From Anastrepha obliqua (taxonomy: Eukaryota; Arthropoda; Insecta; Diptera; Tephritidae), in contig NC_072892.1 in the NCBI RefSeq assembly GCF_027943255.1, positions 162,318,792 through 162,382,791 of the forward strand: a DNA stretch of 64,000 nucleotides. The letters are read 5' to 3'. Below are positions 34,605 through 45,581 of the stretch, one piece after another. Numbering within the stretch: position 1 is the stretch's first letter; the number at the start of each line of letters is the position of its first letter. The notes under the pieces were generated by a model, which did not search any database, was not told the origin of the DNA, and saw only the letters and a program-made list of their open reading frames with translations. Position numbers and translations under genes: made by a program.

Positions 34605-35062
34605 TTTGTTTTTCTGGATAAGAGTCTCTTTAAACAGTTTCAGCGATTACCTCTTCATTCGAGCGAAATTCCTTACTGGCGAGCATTTCTTTGAGGTATG
34701 TGAATAGCCAGTAGTCACTGAGAGCCAAAACTGGCGAAAATGGCGGATGTTTGAACAACTCCAAGTTCAAATCATGTAGTTTTGCCATTATTTCGATTGA
34801 CTTGTGACGTCGTTCGTTGTCTTGAAAGTGAGCAAACCGAGACCCATTTTGAATATAGCTTCCCCATAGTTAAATTCTCATACAATATAAAGCTTAGACG
34901 TCCTGTAGATATCTTGACTATATGAGCTAACTCACGCAGCTTCACTTCTCGATTATTCAAGACGATTTTGTGGATTTTTTTGATGTTTTCTGCTGAAAGC
35001 ATACTAACTGAAAAAGAGGCGAATGCAATAAAACTAGTGTCGTCTATGTGTTAGGCCCGGGA
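34605..35062 (-). mobile_element. mariner fragment, ACACATGGG family
   Basis: Ends near 35062 with an imperfect copy of the terminal repeat (GGGCCTAACACATAG in sense). Minus-strand codons at 34772-35002 include ENIKKIHKIVLNNREVKLRE, the transposase helix-turn-helix region. Catalytic part absent. Confidence 0.75.
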
Positions 35063-36353
35063 TTACTTCCTCTTCAGTCTGTTAAAGGTTTGATTTGAGT
35101 CAACATATAGTCTTAAGTATAAAAATCTACCTCGCTTTTCTTTTCCACCATTCATTAGACTTTCTCTATCTTCTTTACAAATGCCATTGAACAAATATTT
35201 TTATAAAATAAAAAAAAAAAAATAAATTTTAAGGTACTTACAACCATAAGCCTGTGAAATTCCGAACATGCAATCCAATAATATGCTAGATTCAGCTACT
35301 TCAAACACACACACACAATCAATAAAGATTGTACGATCAGGTCAAACACAAGTGACTTCAAACGTATGACCATGCACCGGTCGGGCTCCACAAGTGAGTA
35401 GAGTTTGATCAAAATGAAGTACTTCAAGAGCGTAGCATATGAAATTTCATTGCACTCTGTTCTATGGACTTCACGCGATATTTTCATTTTTATTTTTATT
35501 TTTCTCTTTCCTTTACTTTTTATCTCACTTTCTTTATTGCCAAAAAGCAAAAAAACCCAAATCAAAGAAATACTCTATTTTCCACCACATAAGAATTGGG
35601 TTTTTTCATTTCTTTGTATTATTAAGCCTTAGTTTTGATTGTAAGCCAATTGAAAGCGAGTGGACCATCCACCACTACTCGTATACTCGCATATATTGGC
35701 AAACGCTACTAATCGAATTAGCTTACACAAAATTCCAATCGATTCAATAATACATAATTACCTGTCTGTGTAAGAATCGATTCTAGCAAACTTGTTGCTG
35801 CCTGTCACACAGTTGCTGGTTGCTTAAAATCAAATTCATTATTCAAAGCACAGATTTTTGAGCGTTTATTATTTTAACTATGGATTTGACTATTTTGACG
35901 TACAAAGTTGCTAGCACATACATACATACCTATGTACATATGTATGCATATAAACGTTGGTTGCTTTGTAAGCGCTTGAAAACGCTTAGCATGGATCAAT
36001 TCAAATATTAGCCATTAGAATTGTGAACGCGCTCGTGTGAAGCAGTACTCAAAGCTCAGACGCTCTACAAAATTCGAAATACTGGTATTACGCGAGTGCT
36101 TATATAAATATTAAATATATTAAATATACTTGAGAATCCGATTTGTGCTATGCGATACATATTCATATTCTCATATTCCCACATGAATCGTTACATTTGA
36201 ATTTTGCACGCGTTGCAATTTATTCAATGAATTCTTAAAACAAAAAAAAAAAATATTATAGAAAAAAATCAGTGCTGTACTATTTAATTCATAAAAAATT
36301 TGCTTGTTCAATTATGTATTACATTGTGTGTTTGCTTATTTTTTTATTTGTAG
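35063..36353. other. upstream region of the elongase first coding exon
   Basis: No separate gene is supported. A TATA-like TATATAAATA sits at 36100-36109. A pyrimidine-rich tract with TTTATTTGTAG ends at 36353 and looks like a splice acceptor, so a non-coding 5' exon probably lies upstream. The hydrophobic frames at 35405-35750 are T-rich artefacts. Confidence 0.4.
36100..36109 (+). promoter_or_regulatory. TATA-like element upstream of the elongase
   Basis: TATATAAATA, about 280 bp before the first start codon. In such AT-rich DNA it could be chance; no initiator was identified. Confidence 0.25.
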
Positions 36354-36385
36354 AACGAGACTCATACATACACACAACAACGAAA

Positions 36386-36443
36386 ATGGCGACCTATATA
36401 AAAATTTTCAATGAGCGCATTTCCGGTCTCTCAAAGGGTGTTG
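36386..36443 (+). CDS. elongase coding exon 1 (first form)
   Basis: Encodes MATYIKIFNERISGLSKGV plus the first base of the next codon. The start has a good fly context (CGAAAATGG). The donor GGTGAGT follows directly at 36444. Upstream, an acceptor-like tract ends at 36353, suggesting the 32 bases before the ATG are 5' UTR. The phase (1) fits exon 2, completing an Asp codon. Confidence 0.85.
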
Positions 36444-36889
36444 GTGAGTAGCTGCAGTGTAATAAAAAAAAACTTTATTTGCATACATGCATATGCATGT
36501 ATGTGCATGTGTGTGTACGCATGAGGAGAAAGTGAATAAGTGTATTTTTTTCTGTATTTTTGGAAATTCTATTGCTGAATTATTGAATCAGTGACTTGGA
36601 GTGCATCAATTTTATTAAACATTTTAGAGGTTTACGGTTTTAACGATTTTTTTGTGTTCCTTCCACATGTACGAGTATGTGTACATACATACATAAATAC
36701 ATTCATTCATATTCCATTGAAGTTTATGACAAATTTCTGCGGTAATAAATTTCAAACTTTATTGTTTTTGTTCAAATAGAAAATCGTGCTTCAATTCCAA
36801 TTTCAGCTAATATTTTTTGCATTGCTTCGTAACAGAATCCTATTAAATATTTTTTACGTTACTCTGACTAGATCAACTACTAAATGCAT

Positions 36890-37333
36890 AGCAGTTTTGC
36901 TGATTTTTTTAATTTTCATTAAAGAAAAAAAAAATGTTTAAAATTAAATTTTAAAATTAATTTTTAAATTTTTTTAATTAAAAGATTTTGTGCTAAAACT
37001 TTCAATTTTGATCAAAGAAAAAAAATTTTTTTAATAAATTTTAAATTTTAATTTCTAAATTTTTAATTGATAATAATTGAAAATTTTAAAACATTTTTTG
37101 AATTGAATTTAATATTTTAGCATTTAAATCAAATACTGATTGCATAGATTATTCGCTAAATTATTCAATTTTTGTCAAAAATAAAAATAAAAAAAAATCG
37201 TAAAATTTTTTAATGGGAATAAAATTAATTTGAAAACACCTTTTTAATTCAAATTTAATAAGTAACAACTTTTTTAATAAAAAAGCAAATAAAAATTTGT
37301 GGAAAAATTAGTTTTAATAAAAAAAAAATTAAT
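36890..37333. repeat. AT-rich degenerate array, left part, intron 1
   Basis: TTTTAAATTTTAAT-type sequence with recurring AAAAGCAAATAAAAA blocks, as in the array continuing after the LINE at 40630-42080. Copies are strongly diverged. Confidence 0.6.
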
Positions 37334-40300
37334 ACGGCGCATCTGAAGCAGAAACGCATCATCATTGGAGCAGACGCTAATGCCCATCATATTGTTTGGG
37401 GTAGTACAAACAACAACACACGAGGTGAGCAACTCTTTGACTACATTCTAGCGAATAAGCTTGATATATGTAATAGAGGTGATGTCCCTACGTTTCTTAA
37501 CTCGTCTAGAAGAGAGGTACTCGATATTACTCTTGCTAGCGAATCATGTACACAACTGGTGCAGGACTGGAGCGTTGATAAACAGCACTCTTTTTCCGAC
37601 CACCAATATATAACATTCACTTTAAAAGCCGAAACGGCAAAACCCATGAAGTACCTTAACAAAAAACGTATGAATTGGATCAAATATAAAGAACATCTTG
37701 CCAATGGACTTCCTGATATCAGGCAGTTTGAAATGGCAAATAAAAACGATATCGAAAACGCTGTCAACATGATAACGAAGACGTGTCAAAGCGCAGCACG
37801 ACAATCTTGCCCCCTGACGAAAACAGGAGGTAAGCATAAACCTTTTTGGTGGACTCCAGAAATCTCAGAACTTCGCAATCGAACCCGAAAACTCTTTAAC
37901 CAATCTAAAATAACAGACGAATGGGAAGAATATCGACAATGTCTCAAAGACTTTAAGAAAGCCGTCAGAAGTGCAAAACGCACATCCTGGCGATCATACA
38001 CTCAAGAATTAGAGAACACTTCAGAAGTAAGCAGACTACGCAAGATTCTTGCTTCAAACCCAGTCTCTCCCAGTTTTATCATGACTCAAGATGAAACTTG
38101 GACTACTTCAACTGACCACACTCTTAGAATACTTCTAGAATCTCACTTTCCAGGCTGTGTTGCCAACTTACCTGCACTTCCCAGTACTCTTCAGAGTAAT
38201 TATGGGAATAGATCAGATCTAATCAGCTCTAATAGCATCTCTACAGCAATACTAAGCTTTAAAAAATTTAAATCACCAGGTCCTGACAACATCATTCCAG
38301 CAGAACTTCAAGAAGGACTGGAAGTTCTACTGCCTTGGTTAACAAGGATCTTTAACAAGTGTTTAAACCTCTCTTACCTCCCGACAATTTGGAAGGAATC
38401 GAAGGTAGTATTCATTCCGAAAACGGGGAAGCCTTCACACTGCAAACCAAACGACTTCAGGCCCATTAGCCTAACCTCTTTTTGCTTAAAGGCTTTTGAA
38501 AAAGTCTTAGATGAGCAAATCAAAACCCAACTTGATACTAAGTTGATCTCTGAGGCCCAACATGCCTACACTAAAGGGAAATCGACTGAAACGGCACTTC
38601 ATTCACTGGTGCAAACAGTGGAAACTTCCCTTCACAATAAGGAGTACTCTCTTGTCGCATTTATGGACATAGAAGGTGCTTTTAATAATATTGAACCCAA
38701 CGCTATTTTATCTGAAATTGCCAAATTGGGTATTAATTACTCCATCCGAAAGATGATCGAACAAATGCTCCAAAATAGAATAATCACTTCAGAGCTTGGG
38801 TTAAGCCGCATGAGAATGTACGCCGTCAAAGGCACTCCTCAAGGCGGAGTACTTTCACCCCTTCTCTGGAATCTCGCTGTAAACAGTTTGCTTCGAAATC
38901 TCGAAAAAGCAGGCTGTAAGGTTGTAGCCTACGCAGATGATATTGCACTCTGCGTGTCAGGCAAACACCTGAATACCCTCACTGAGCTCATGCAACGCTC
39001 AATCAATATTCTGTCAAAATGGTGCACCGAAAGCGGACTAAATGCGAATCCAGCAAAGACAGATCTTGTTCTCTTCAATAGGAAACAACAATCTCCTCCA
39101 CTGCAAACAATAACTTTAAAAGGGGAATCATTACTCCTATCTGATTCAGCTAAATATCTAGGAGTTATTCTAGATAGGAAGTTGAGTTGGAAATTGAACA
39201 TCGAAAACAGATGTAAAAAAGCTTTCATAGCTCTCTATACTTGTAAGAAAGCTATAGGCAAAACCTGGGGTTTTTCACCTCGGATCACTTATTGGATATA
39301 CTCCTCGATCATCAAACCGATACTCTTCTACGGTGTGGTTGTATGGTGGACAGCACTCGAAAAACGGTGCAGAGTAGCCACAATTGATCGAGTCCAAAGA
39401 ACAGCCTGCCTCCTGATAACAGGATGCTTAAGTACAACACCTACTAAGGCTCTAAATACGTTGCTTCACTTGATCCCTATCGATCTGGCTGGCAAAGCGA
39501 TTGCAGCGAAAGCAGCGACACGCATGAATGCTATATCGAAATGGAATAAGTATCTTGGCCATTCAGCCATACTGAACAGGAACACTGTTATCTCTCACGA
39601 CATAGACTATCATGTAAGTCTTCCATCACCACCCTTGCTATTCTCCTGTTCACTCCCAACTAGGGAAGAATGGAAGACAAATCTTACCGAAATCGATGGC
39701 CCTCTGATTATATATACAGATGGTTCAAAACAAGACGGTAAAGTGGGATTTGGAATCTTTTCCAATTCCCCTCACATCAATCTATCATTTAGATTACCCG
39801 ACTACTGTAGTGTATTCCAAGCGGAAGTATGCGCTATCTGGTATGCTGCGAAAACTCTCTTAGAAAATAGAATATCACTAGAGGATATCCGCTTTTTCAC
39901 CGACAGTCAAGCGGCCGTTCGAGCACTCAGCTCCTCTTACACCCACTCAGATGTGGTTCGATCCTGTCTCTTATCTCTTAACGAGATAAGTGTTCAGAAT
40001 TCTGTCCAAGTTATCTGGATACCGGGTCACAGTGGATTCGAAGGTAACTGCAAAGCTGATGAGCTCGCAAGAGCTGGGGCTGCGCAATCAAATGTTAGTG
40101 ACTTACCCACAATCCACATTCCGCTCGCAACATGTAAAATGCTCATCGATCGAGAATTTCACAGCATTGCTGATCGGAGGTGGCGAGTGGAAACTACTTG
40201 CGTTACGACCAGAGAAATCTGGCCATCCTACAATCTGAAACAGACAAAAACCCTTATAAGTCTTTCGAAACACGAGCTAAGGCATATAACATCTCTTATC

Positions 40301-40339
40301 ACCGGCCACTGCCTTTTGGGCACTCACGCACGTCGATGA
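37334..40339 (+). pseudogene. LINE polyprotein: partial endonuclease, RT, RNase H
   Basis: One open frame of about 1,000 codons. The start is lost by truncation; reading through from 37334 gives GADANAHHIVWGS (endonuclease) well before any usable methionine. RT boxes follow: FKSPGPDNIIPAEL, GKSTETALHSLV, FMDIEGAFNNIEP, TPQGGVLSPLLWN and VAYADDIAL (catalytic YADD at 38928-38942). RNase H blocks are IIYTDGSKQDG (about 39708), SVFQAEVCAIW, FFTDSQAAVRAL and WIPGHSGFEGNCKADELAR. A stop at 40337 results from an internal deletion: another frame resumes at once with DEEVSSRHLLCSCPGLARSR, skipping the first cysteines of the usual tail. Not able to start on its own. Confidence 0.92.
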
Positions 40340-40630
40340 GGAAGTATCGAGCAGACATTTGCTGTGCAGTTGTCCGGGTCTAGCCAGAAGTCGACTCGCT
40401 CTTCTAGGCTCTCCAACAATTGACAATCTTTCAGTACTCTCGGATCTGAAAATCGAATCTCTCATCAAATTTTCGAAACGAATTAATATCTTTGATCAAA
40501 GTCTACAATAAAAATCTCGGTTAGGTGGGGAAATCATTTAAAATAATGAGCTCTAGGGCAACACAACGGACCCAACTTGCGGTCTATGTGGTACTCCGAT
40601 GCGGGGTCACCCTTAAACCAACCAACCAAA
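37334..40630 (+). mobile_element. non-LTR retrotransposon with RNase H, 5'-truncated
   Basis: About 3.3 kb inserted in an AT-rich array in intron 1. It starts inside the endonuclease domain, runs through RT, RNase H and C-terminal tail, and ends with CACAACGGACCCAACTTGCG and ACCAACCAACCAAAC. Target-site duplication cannot be called because the flanks are low-complexity. RNase H plus APE-type endonuclease suggests the I/LOA/R1 neighbourhood; the clade needs a phylogeny. Confidence 0.92.
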
Positions 40631-42085
40631 CTAATTTGAAAGTACTTTTTTTACTTAAATTTAATAAATATTTCTTTTTTTAATAATAAACCAAAAACTA
40701 ATTATTTAAAATTAGTTTTAATAATAAACAAAATTAATTCAAAAAGACTTTTTTATTTAAATTTAATAATTAATATTTGTTTTAATAATAAAGCCAATAA
40801 AAAAAGTATTTTAAAATTAGTTTTAATAAATAACAAAAATTAAGTTATTTTGAAAATACTCTTTCAAATTAAATTTAATAACTAATATTTTGTTTAATAA
40901 TAAAGTAAATAAAAAATTGTTTAAAAATTAGTCTTAATAAATATAGAATTAAAATTATTTGAAAATACATTTTTAAATTTAATTTAATATAAATTTTTTT
41001 TTTTAAACAAAGCAAATAAAAAAAGTATTTAAAAATTAGTCTTAATAAAATAATATTAATTTGAAAATACTTTTCTTATTTAAACTTAATAATTAATAAT
41101 TTTTTGATAATAAAGCAAATAAACCAATTTTTAAATAAATTTTAAATTATTTTCTTAACTAAAATGAATTTTAAAATATTTGGTTCTTAATTTAAGTTTA
41201 ATAAGTGATAATAACTGAAAATCTTAAAATAAATATTTAATTCAAATTTAATAGTCAACACTTTTTTTAATAATAAAGCAATAAAAAAAAAATTGAAACT
41301 AGTTTTAAAAGAATTTTTGAATTAAAATAAAATTAGTATTAAAATGTTAGTTTTAATTTAACTGTAATAATTAATAATAATTGAAAATTTGAAAATATTT
41401 TTTGAATTTAAATTTAATAATTAAGAATTTTTATAATAACAAAGAAACACCAAATTTTTAAAACTATTTTTTAAATAATTTTTACTTAAAATAACACTAA
41501 CTTGAAAATACTTTATTAATATAAATAAATAAATTAATAATAATTGAAAATATTAATGTCTTTTTTTTAATACAATAATTAATTAATTTTTTTAATAGTT
41601 AATAATCGTTTTATAATAAAGCAAATAAACAATTTTTAAAGCTAATTTTAAAATATTTTTTTAATTCAAATAAAATTAATTTGAAAATAATTTTTCCATA
41701 TAAATTTAAAAATTAATAATTTTTGAAAATTTAAAAATCTTTCTCAGAGCTTGCACTTTAGTTTTATATCAATAAAAATTTTTCGAGAAACAAAAATTAA
41801 TAAAATTACTTTGGCGCTTTGATCAAATATCAAAATCAATTTTCATCAAAGCAAATAAAAAATTTTGAAAACTAATTTTAAAATAATTTTTTATTAAAAT
41901 AAAATTAGTTTGAAAATAGTTTTTACATTAATGTTTAATCATTAGTAATTTTTTGAAAATTTACAAATGTTTGTCAGTGCATGCACTTCAGTTTTATTTC
42001 AAATACACATTTTTCAAAAAAAAAAAGATTTATAAAATTTCTTTAAAAAACTAAAAAAAAGTAATAAAATTTCTTTAAAAAACAA
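40630..42085. repeat. AT-rich degenerate tandem array, intron 1
   Basis: Units of roughly 100-115 bp built on AATAATAAAGCAAATAAA, TTTTAAAACTAGTTTTAAT and ATTAATTTGAAAATA. The AAAGC(A)AATAAA block recurs at about 40786, 40902, 41013, 41111, 41274, 41624 and 41850. Near 41745 and 41975 it also has a CAGAGCTTGCACTTTAG-type block shared with 53435. No coding. Confidence 0.75.
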
Positions 42086-42947
42086 AAAAAAAATTATTAA
42101 ATTGAAAAAAACATCTACGAATTGCTTTTTACGTCACTTTGTCTAAGCAAATTCGAATTTGGTTAAAAATTTTGGTATTACTTTTTTCCATTAAACTTTA
42201 AAACTTACATCAGTGCATTCATTTTATAACTTTATAGTAACATTTTTCCAATAATGAAGCAAATGTACTTAAAAACTTCTAAACAAATTTATTTCGAATT
42301 AGAAGCTGCTTTTTGAAATCAGGCACAACAAAACCAAGTTTTAAGGGCAATTCACATATCAGAGTAGACAACTTGGCATGAGCAGTTTACTATGCCAGCA
42401 CAACAACAAAATACATATATTTACCATCATAATTTACAAGTGATGCTATGCTATTTCGATTATTATATTTTATTCAGGATGCCAAGCACAGGCTGTCGAT
42501 ACAGGCCTTTTTGAAGACTCTTAGGCCAACAAATTGCTTTATTTTCTTAACTAAGTTGACAGCAAAAAAAGCGATTTTCAGTTAAAAAGTCTACCACACG
42601 CGTTGAATGATAAAAAGTCGCTAGTTAATTGCGTCGAAAAAAGTTGAGGTCGCACTGTTCGGTAGTTTGATGATAAGTTTGATGAGAATGGAATAAATTA
42701 ATGCTTTCCAGTTGGTAAATTTCAATGAGTTATATTCATGGACTTTACAAAGGATTGTGTCCTGAGCGTAGTCCTAAGCTCGCGTTTCAAGTGAATTGGC
42801 TGTCAAAATCTATACAAATTGCATTGCCGTGAAGTATCTATGCATGCAATTTCTTATATATCTCATGGTAAAGTAAGACACTGTTCTCGCCGTGAAAAAA
42901 TCACGCAACATGCCAACAACACTTTTTCATACCTCTTGCACCTGTCA
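42086..42947. other. intron sequence before the alternative first exon
   Basis: No transposon recognised. It leads into a possible alternative promoter. An open frame (42819-43061) runs through it in the frame of the alternative start but its upstream part is unlikely to be coding. Confidence 0.4.
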
Positions 42948-42954
42948 TATAAAA
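42948..42954 (+). promoter_or_regulatory. possible TATA box of an alternative promoter
   Basis: TATAAAA, 72 bp before the alternative start codon. An initiator-like TCAGTT is at 42994-42999, somewhat far from it. Suggestive only. Confidence 0.3.
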
Positions 42955-43019
42955 TTGAGCGAAAACTCACAGTTTGTGTGCGAGTGAAGTGCCTCAGTTC
43001 GGATACTTCTAAGATAAAT

Positions 43020-43053
43020 ATGGCATTTTTAGCGAAACACCTACGGAAAGAGT
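43020..43053 (+). CDS. possible alternative first coding exon of the elongase
   Basis: ATG in an AAATATGG context encodes MAFLAKHLRKE plus one base, followed directly by a consensus donor GTAAGT (43054-43059). The phase (1) is the same as in the exon at 36386, so splicing to 45091 keeps frame and gives a Tyr in place of Asp at the junction. Both short N-termini are polar and basic, as expected before the first membrane span. Supported by splice signal and phase only; no transcript evidence. Confidence 0.6.
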
Positions 43054-43267
43054 GTAAGTAAATTTTTTTTATATTTTTTGTATCAACAGATACATATGTA
43101 AATTAATTTGTTTAAAAACACTTTTCTTACCAAAATTTGTAAATTGCTTCTGAGGCGATGCTCATAAATTTGACTTCTCCTCTCATGTGACAATTCATGT
43201 TGCTAGCAGCATTTCACGGCAAATGAAATGAATGTTGGTGGAGAAATTTCACGCCTTCATACACCTT

Positions 43268-43322
43268 CAACAAGTTGCTCAGCATGTTGCTCAATATGTT
43301 GCTCAACATGCTGCTCAACATT
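43268..43322. repeat. 12-bp minisatellite, about 4 units
   Basis: GTTGCTCAACAT and variants (CAGCAT, CAATAT, GCTGCTCAACAT) repeat in tandem; one frame reads VAQH repeats. Intronic; no coding role supported. Confidence 0.8.
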
Positions 43323-43450
43323 TGTGTCTGCACGATTGTTTATGTATTGAGTATACTTTTAAGGAATTACTTCACGAGCTAAACAGTCATTGCCATAAAT
43401 TTAGTCAGGAAAATTTTAACAAGTCTAAAACAAAACCTTACGAGTATATA

Positions 43451-43556
43451 GGGTTTTCCAATAAGGGCGGATTGATATGGAATAAAGCAAGCTTTGTGTG
43501 ACGTCCTACTAAAAGTTTTGTTTTTGTTCTTAATTTGAAAGCATTTTTTTGTTCTA
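43451..43556. mobile_element. DD41D-type terminal-repeat remnant
   Basis: After TA at 43449-43450, GGGTTTTCCAATAAGGGCGG resembles the ends at 271 and 62704. No coding or second end was found; the right limit is set by the next element. Confidence 0.35.
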
Positions 43557-43690
43557 GGTTAGGTTAGGTTGTGGTGGTAGTCGGTCTGCACGACCAACTC
43601 ACTTAGACCTTACAGGTCCGTTGTGATACCACTGATCTACACGGGAACCTCATTTATCTTCCTTCGTAGAACCATTTTGTGGCTCTTATG
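43557..43690 (-). mobile_element. tail-only LINE 3' end (TAGGTTAGG family)
   Basis: Starts AGGTTAGGTTAGGTTG and is about 90% alike to the reverse complement of 15005-15143, including the stem-loop (about 43581-43601) and GGTTCCACGAAGGAAG-type sequence. An extreme 5' truncation. Confidence 0.85.
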
Positions 43691-44389
43691 AAACGTAGTA
43701 TTGATGCCAACCCCACGCCAGACAACTCTATTTTTAATTGGAAGAAAATTTTTAAAAATGTCTGTCGAAATATCATAGATTCGCGCGTGTATTTGCTATT
43801 AGATAATCTTATGAACAATTGCTATTTTCAAAAAATTTCTTTTACCTTGGACCGCCATTTGTATGTACATACATATGTATGTATGTATGTATAGTTTCTA
43901 TTGCGGTATATTTTTGGCGAAGCAAGAACGCAAATAATCCTACAAGAGGATGATCCTCGTAGCTACCATTGCCTTTCGTCCTGTAATCTAATTATTCATA
44001 ACTATATTTTTAATAAATAAATAAATAAATAAATAAATAAAAAAATCCTATAACTATAATAAAAGCTTTATTTTTACCAATAAAAATAAGTCGGCTATAA
44101 TTTTAACTCACAAATACGAAAAATTCGAAAAGTCAAAAAAGTTTTCGAGAGCAAATACGAGTAAAAGTTCGCTTTTGTCAATACTATTGAAATCAAACTA
44201 ATATTTTTTCTGTGAATTAAGAAATAATGTTTAACTCTAGATATATCAATAAGGATTTCTTAGGGCATTTGCTCTTGCCCAGATCTCTGTTGAAAGAAAC
44301 CGATAACAAAAAAACGGGTGAAAAAATAAGAAAATTTTTATCATTAAATAAAAATGTGTAAATCTATTAATTATTGATATACATATATA
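43691..44389. other. intron sequence with (AAAT)n microsatellite
   Basis: Contains TACATACATATGTATGTATG at 43863-43890 and (AAAT)n at 44012-44042, the latter perhaps a LINE tail. Otherwise nothing recognised. Confidence 0.45.
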
Positions 44390-44951
44390 CAGCTAAGGAA
44401 AAGCTCTACCTGCACCCTCTTATTTTGTATTTTTAAGATATTCGTAAGGTAAATTAATAAAGCGCTTGCATTAATATTTAAAGGCCAAAAAACAAAGTTT
44501 ATTTACAAAACAAAAAGCTAATTTAAAAGCATAACAATAACAGAAATAACAAAAACAATAAAAATTCATGAGAAAAAAGTCTACATACAGTGTTAAAAAT
44601 CGAATACAATATTTGATCTCTTTTAAATAAATAAAAGAAAACAATATATTTTTAATATTTTGTAGGACCATCCCGGGCTCCAATAACCGCCTGAAGACGA
44701 CCTGGCATAGACATCACCAAATTCTCCGTAATACTGGACGCAATTTCCGGCCACGCCCGAGTTAGGGCAGTTTTCAGTGTTTCACGACTACTGATATCAT
44801 ATAAATTACCAATATTTTCAAACTTGTTTTTCTTCCAACATTCTTAACTATTAATGTCGTAAACACTGACATCAAAATTATGTTGAATATTATCACTAGT
44901 TCTCTAGAAGTTCAAAATAGTAGGGTGTATGTAGAGTTTTTTCCTTAACTG
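44390..44951 (-). mobile_element. Tc1-like element, internally deleted
   Basis: Ends CAGCTAAGGAAAAGCTCTAC (left) and CAGTTAAGGAAAAAACTCTAC-like (right, read inward), with TA at 44388-44389 and 44952-44953. Minus-strand codons near 44655-44800 give the transposase C-terminus (ETLKTALTRAWPEIASSI, then SMPGRLQAVIGARDGPTKY), typical of Tc1-type DDE proteins. The catalytic part is deleted. Confidence 0.85.
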
Positions 44952-45090
44952 TACATACATATGCAAATACTTACTTCACACGCTTGACAGTTTACTCGCT
45001 CGCTCTTACACTTCTTCACTTTTTGCCGGAAAAGGCCCTCTATTGGTTTTATGAATTGTAGAAATAACGCCGCTTGTGATTTTCTTACAG

Positions 45091-45281
45091 ATGCGACGGT
45101 GGATAGCTGGTTTTTGATGAGCTCACCCGTTCCGGTTGTCTCCATCGTGGGACTCTATCTGCTGTTTGTTCTCAAAATCGGACCCGCGTATATGCGAGAT
45201 CGCAAGCCGTATGATCTGAAGAAAGTTATGGTGGCCTATAATGCATTCCAAGTTTGCTTTTCCATTTGGTTGTGTCGCACG
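45091..45281 (+). CDS. elongase coding exon 2
   Basis: Encodes residues 20-83: (D)ATVDSWFLMSSPVPVVSIVG and on through the first membrane span (PVVSIVGLYLLFVLKI) to YNAFQVCFSIWLCRT. The RDRKPYDLKKVMVAYN segment is the conserved loop before the second span in ELOVL proteins. Acceptor TTTTCTTACAG ends at 45090; donor GGTAAGT follows at 45282. Starts two bases into a codon and ends in phase 0. Confidence 0.95.
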
Positions 45282-45581
45282 GTAAGTACTCAGTAATAAA
45301 TAACTCTTAGAATATAAACACACACTAAATTAGTTGAAATTAAATTAAGTATCTCAGAATGACTCTAAACGCTTCGCATAAAGTTTGATTTTCAGAAAGT
45401 TATATTTTTAGGGTTTAATGACATTCATTTTCGGCAGCAAAAACTTCTACAAATTCCATAGGCTGACAAAAATTTTAAACCAAAAACCAGCTTAGACTTT
45501 TCTGAATATCTTTGATTTATTGAATGCGAATCTGGACGCTGAATAGCCCCACAAGTGCGGTTTAGAAGAGCAAAACTATTA

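Noticed and set aside
35405..35750. Hydrophobic proteins in two overlapping frames
   Set aside because: They are translations of T-rich tracts (TTTTTATTTTT), which always give Phe/Leu-rich frames.
37559..40339. Host gene of 926 residues
   Set aside because: All domains are those of a non-LTR retrotransposon and the frame continues upstream without a methionine start.
42819..43019. N-terminal extension of the alternative elongase exon
   Set aside because: The frame is open upstream of the ATG at 43020, but the predicted residues resemble no elongase N-terminus and a TATA-like site lies inside.
43232..43501. Coding gene with VAQH repeats
   Set aside because: The repeat comes from a 12-bp minisatellite and the frame runs into transposon ends at 43451.
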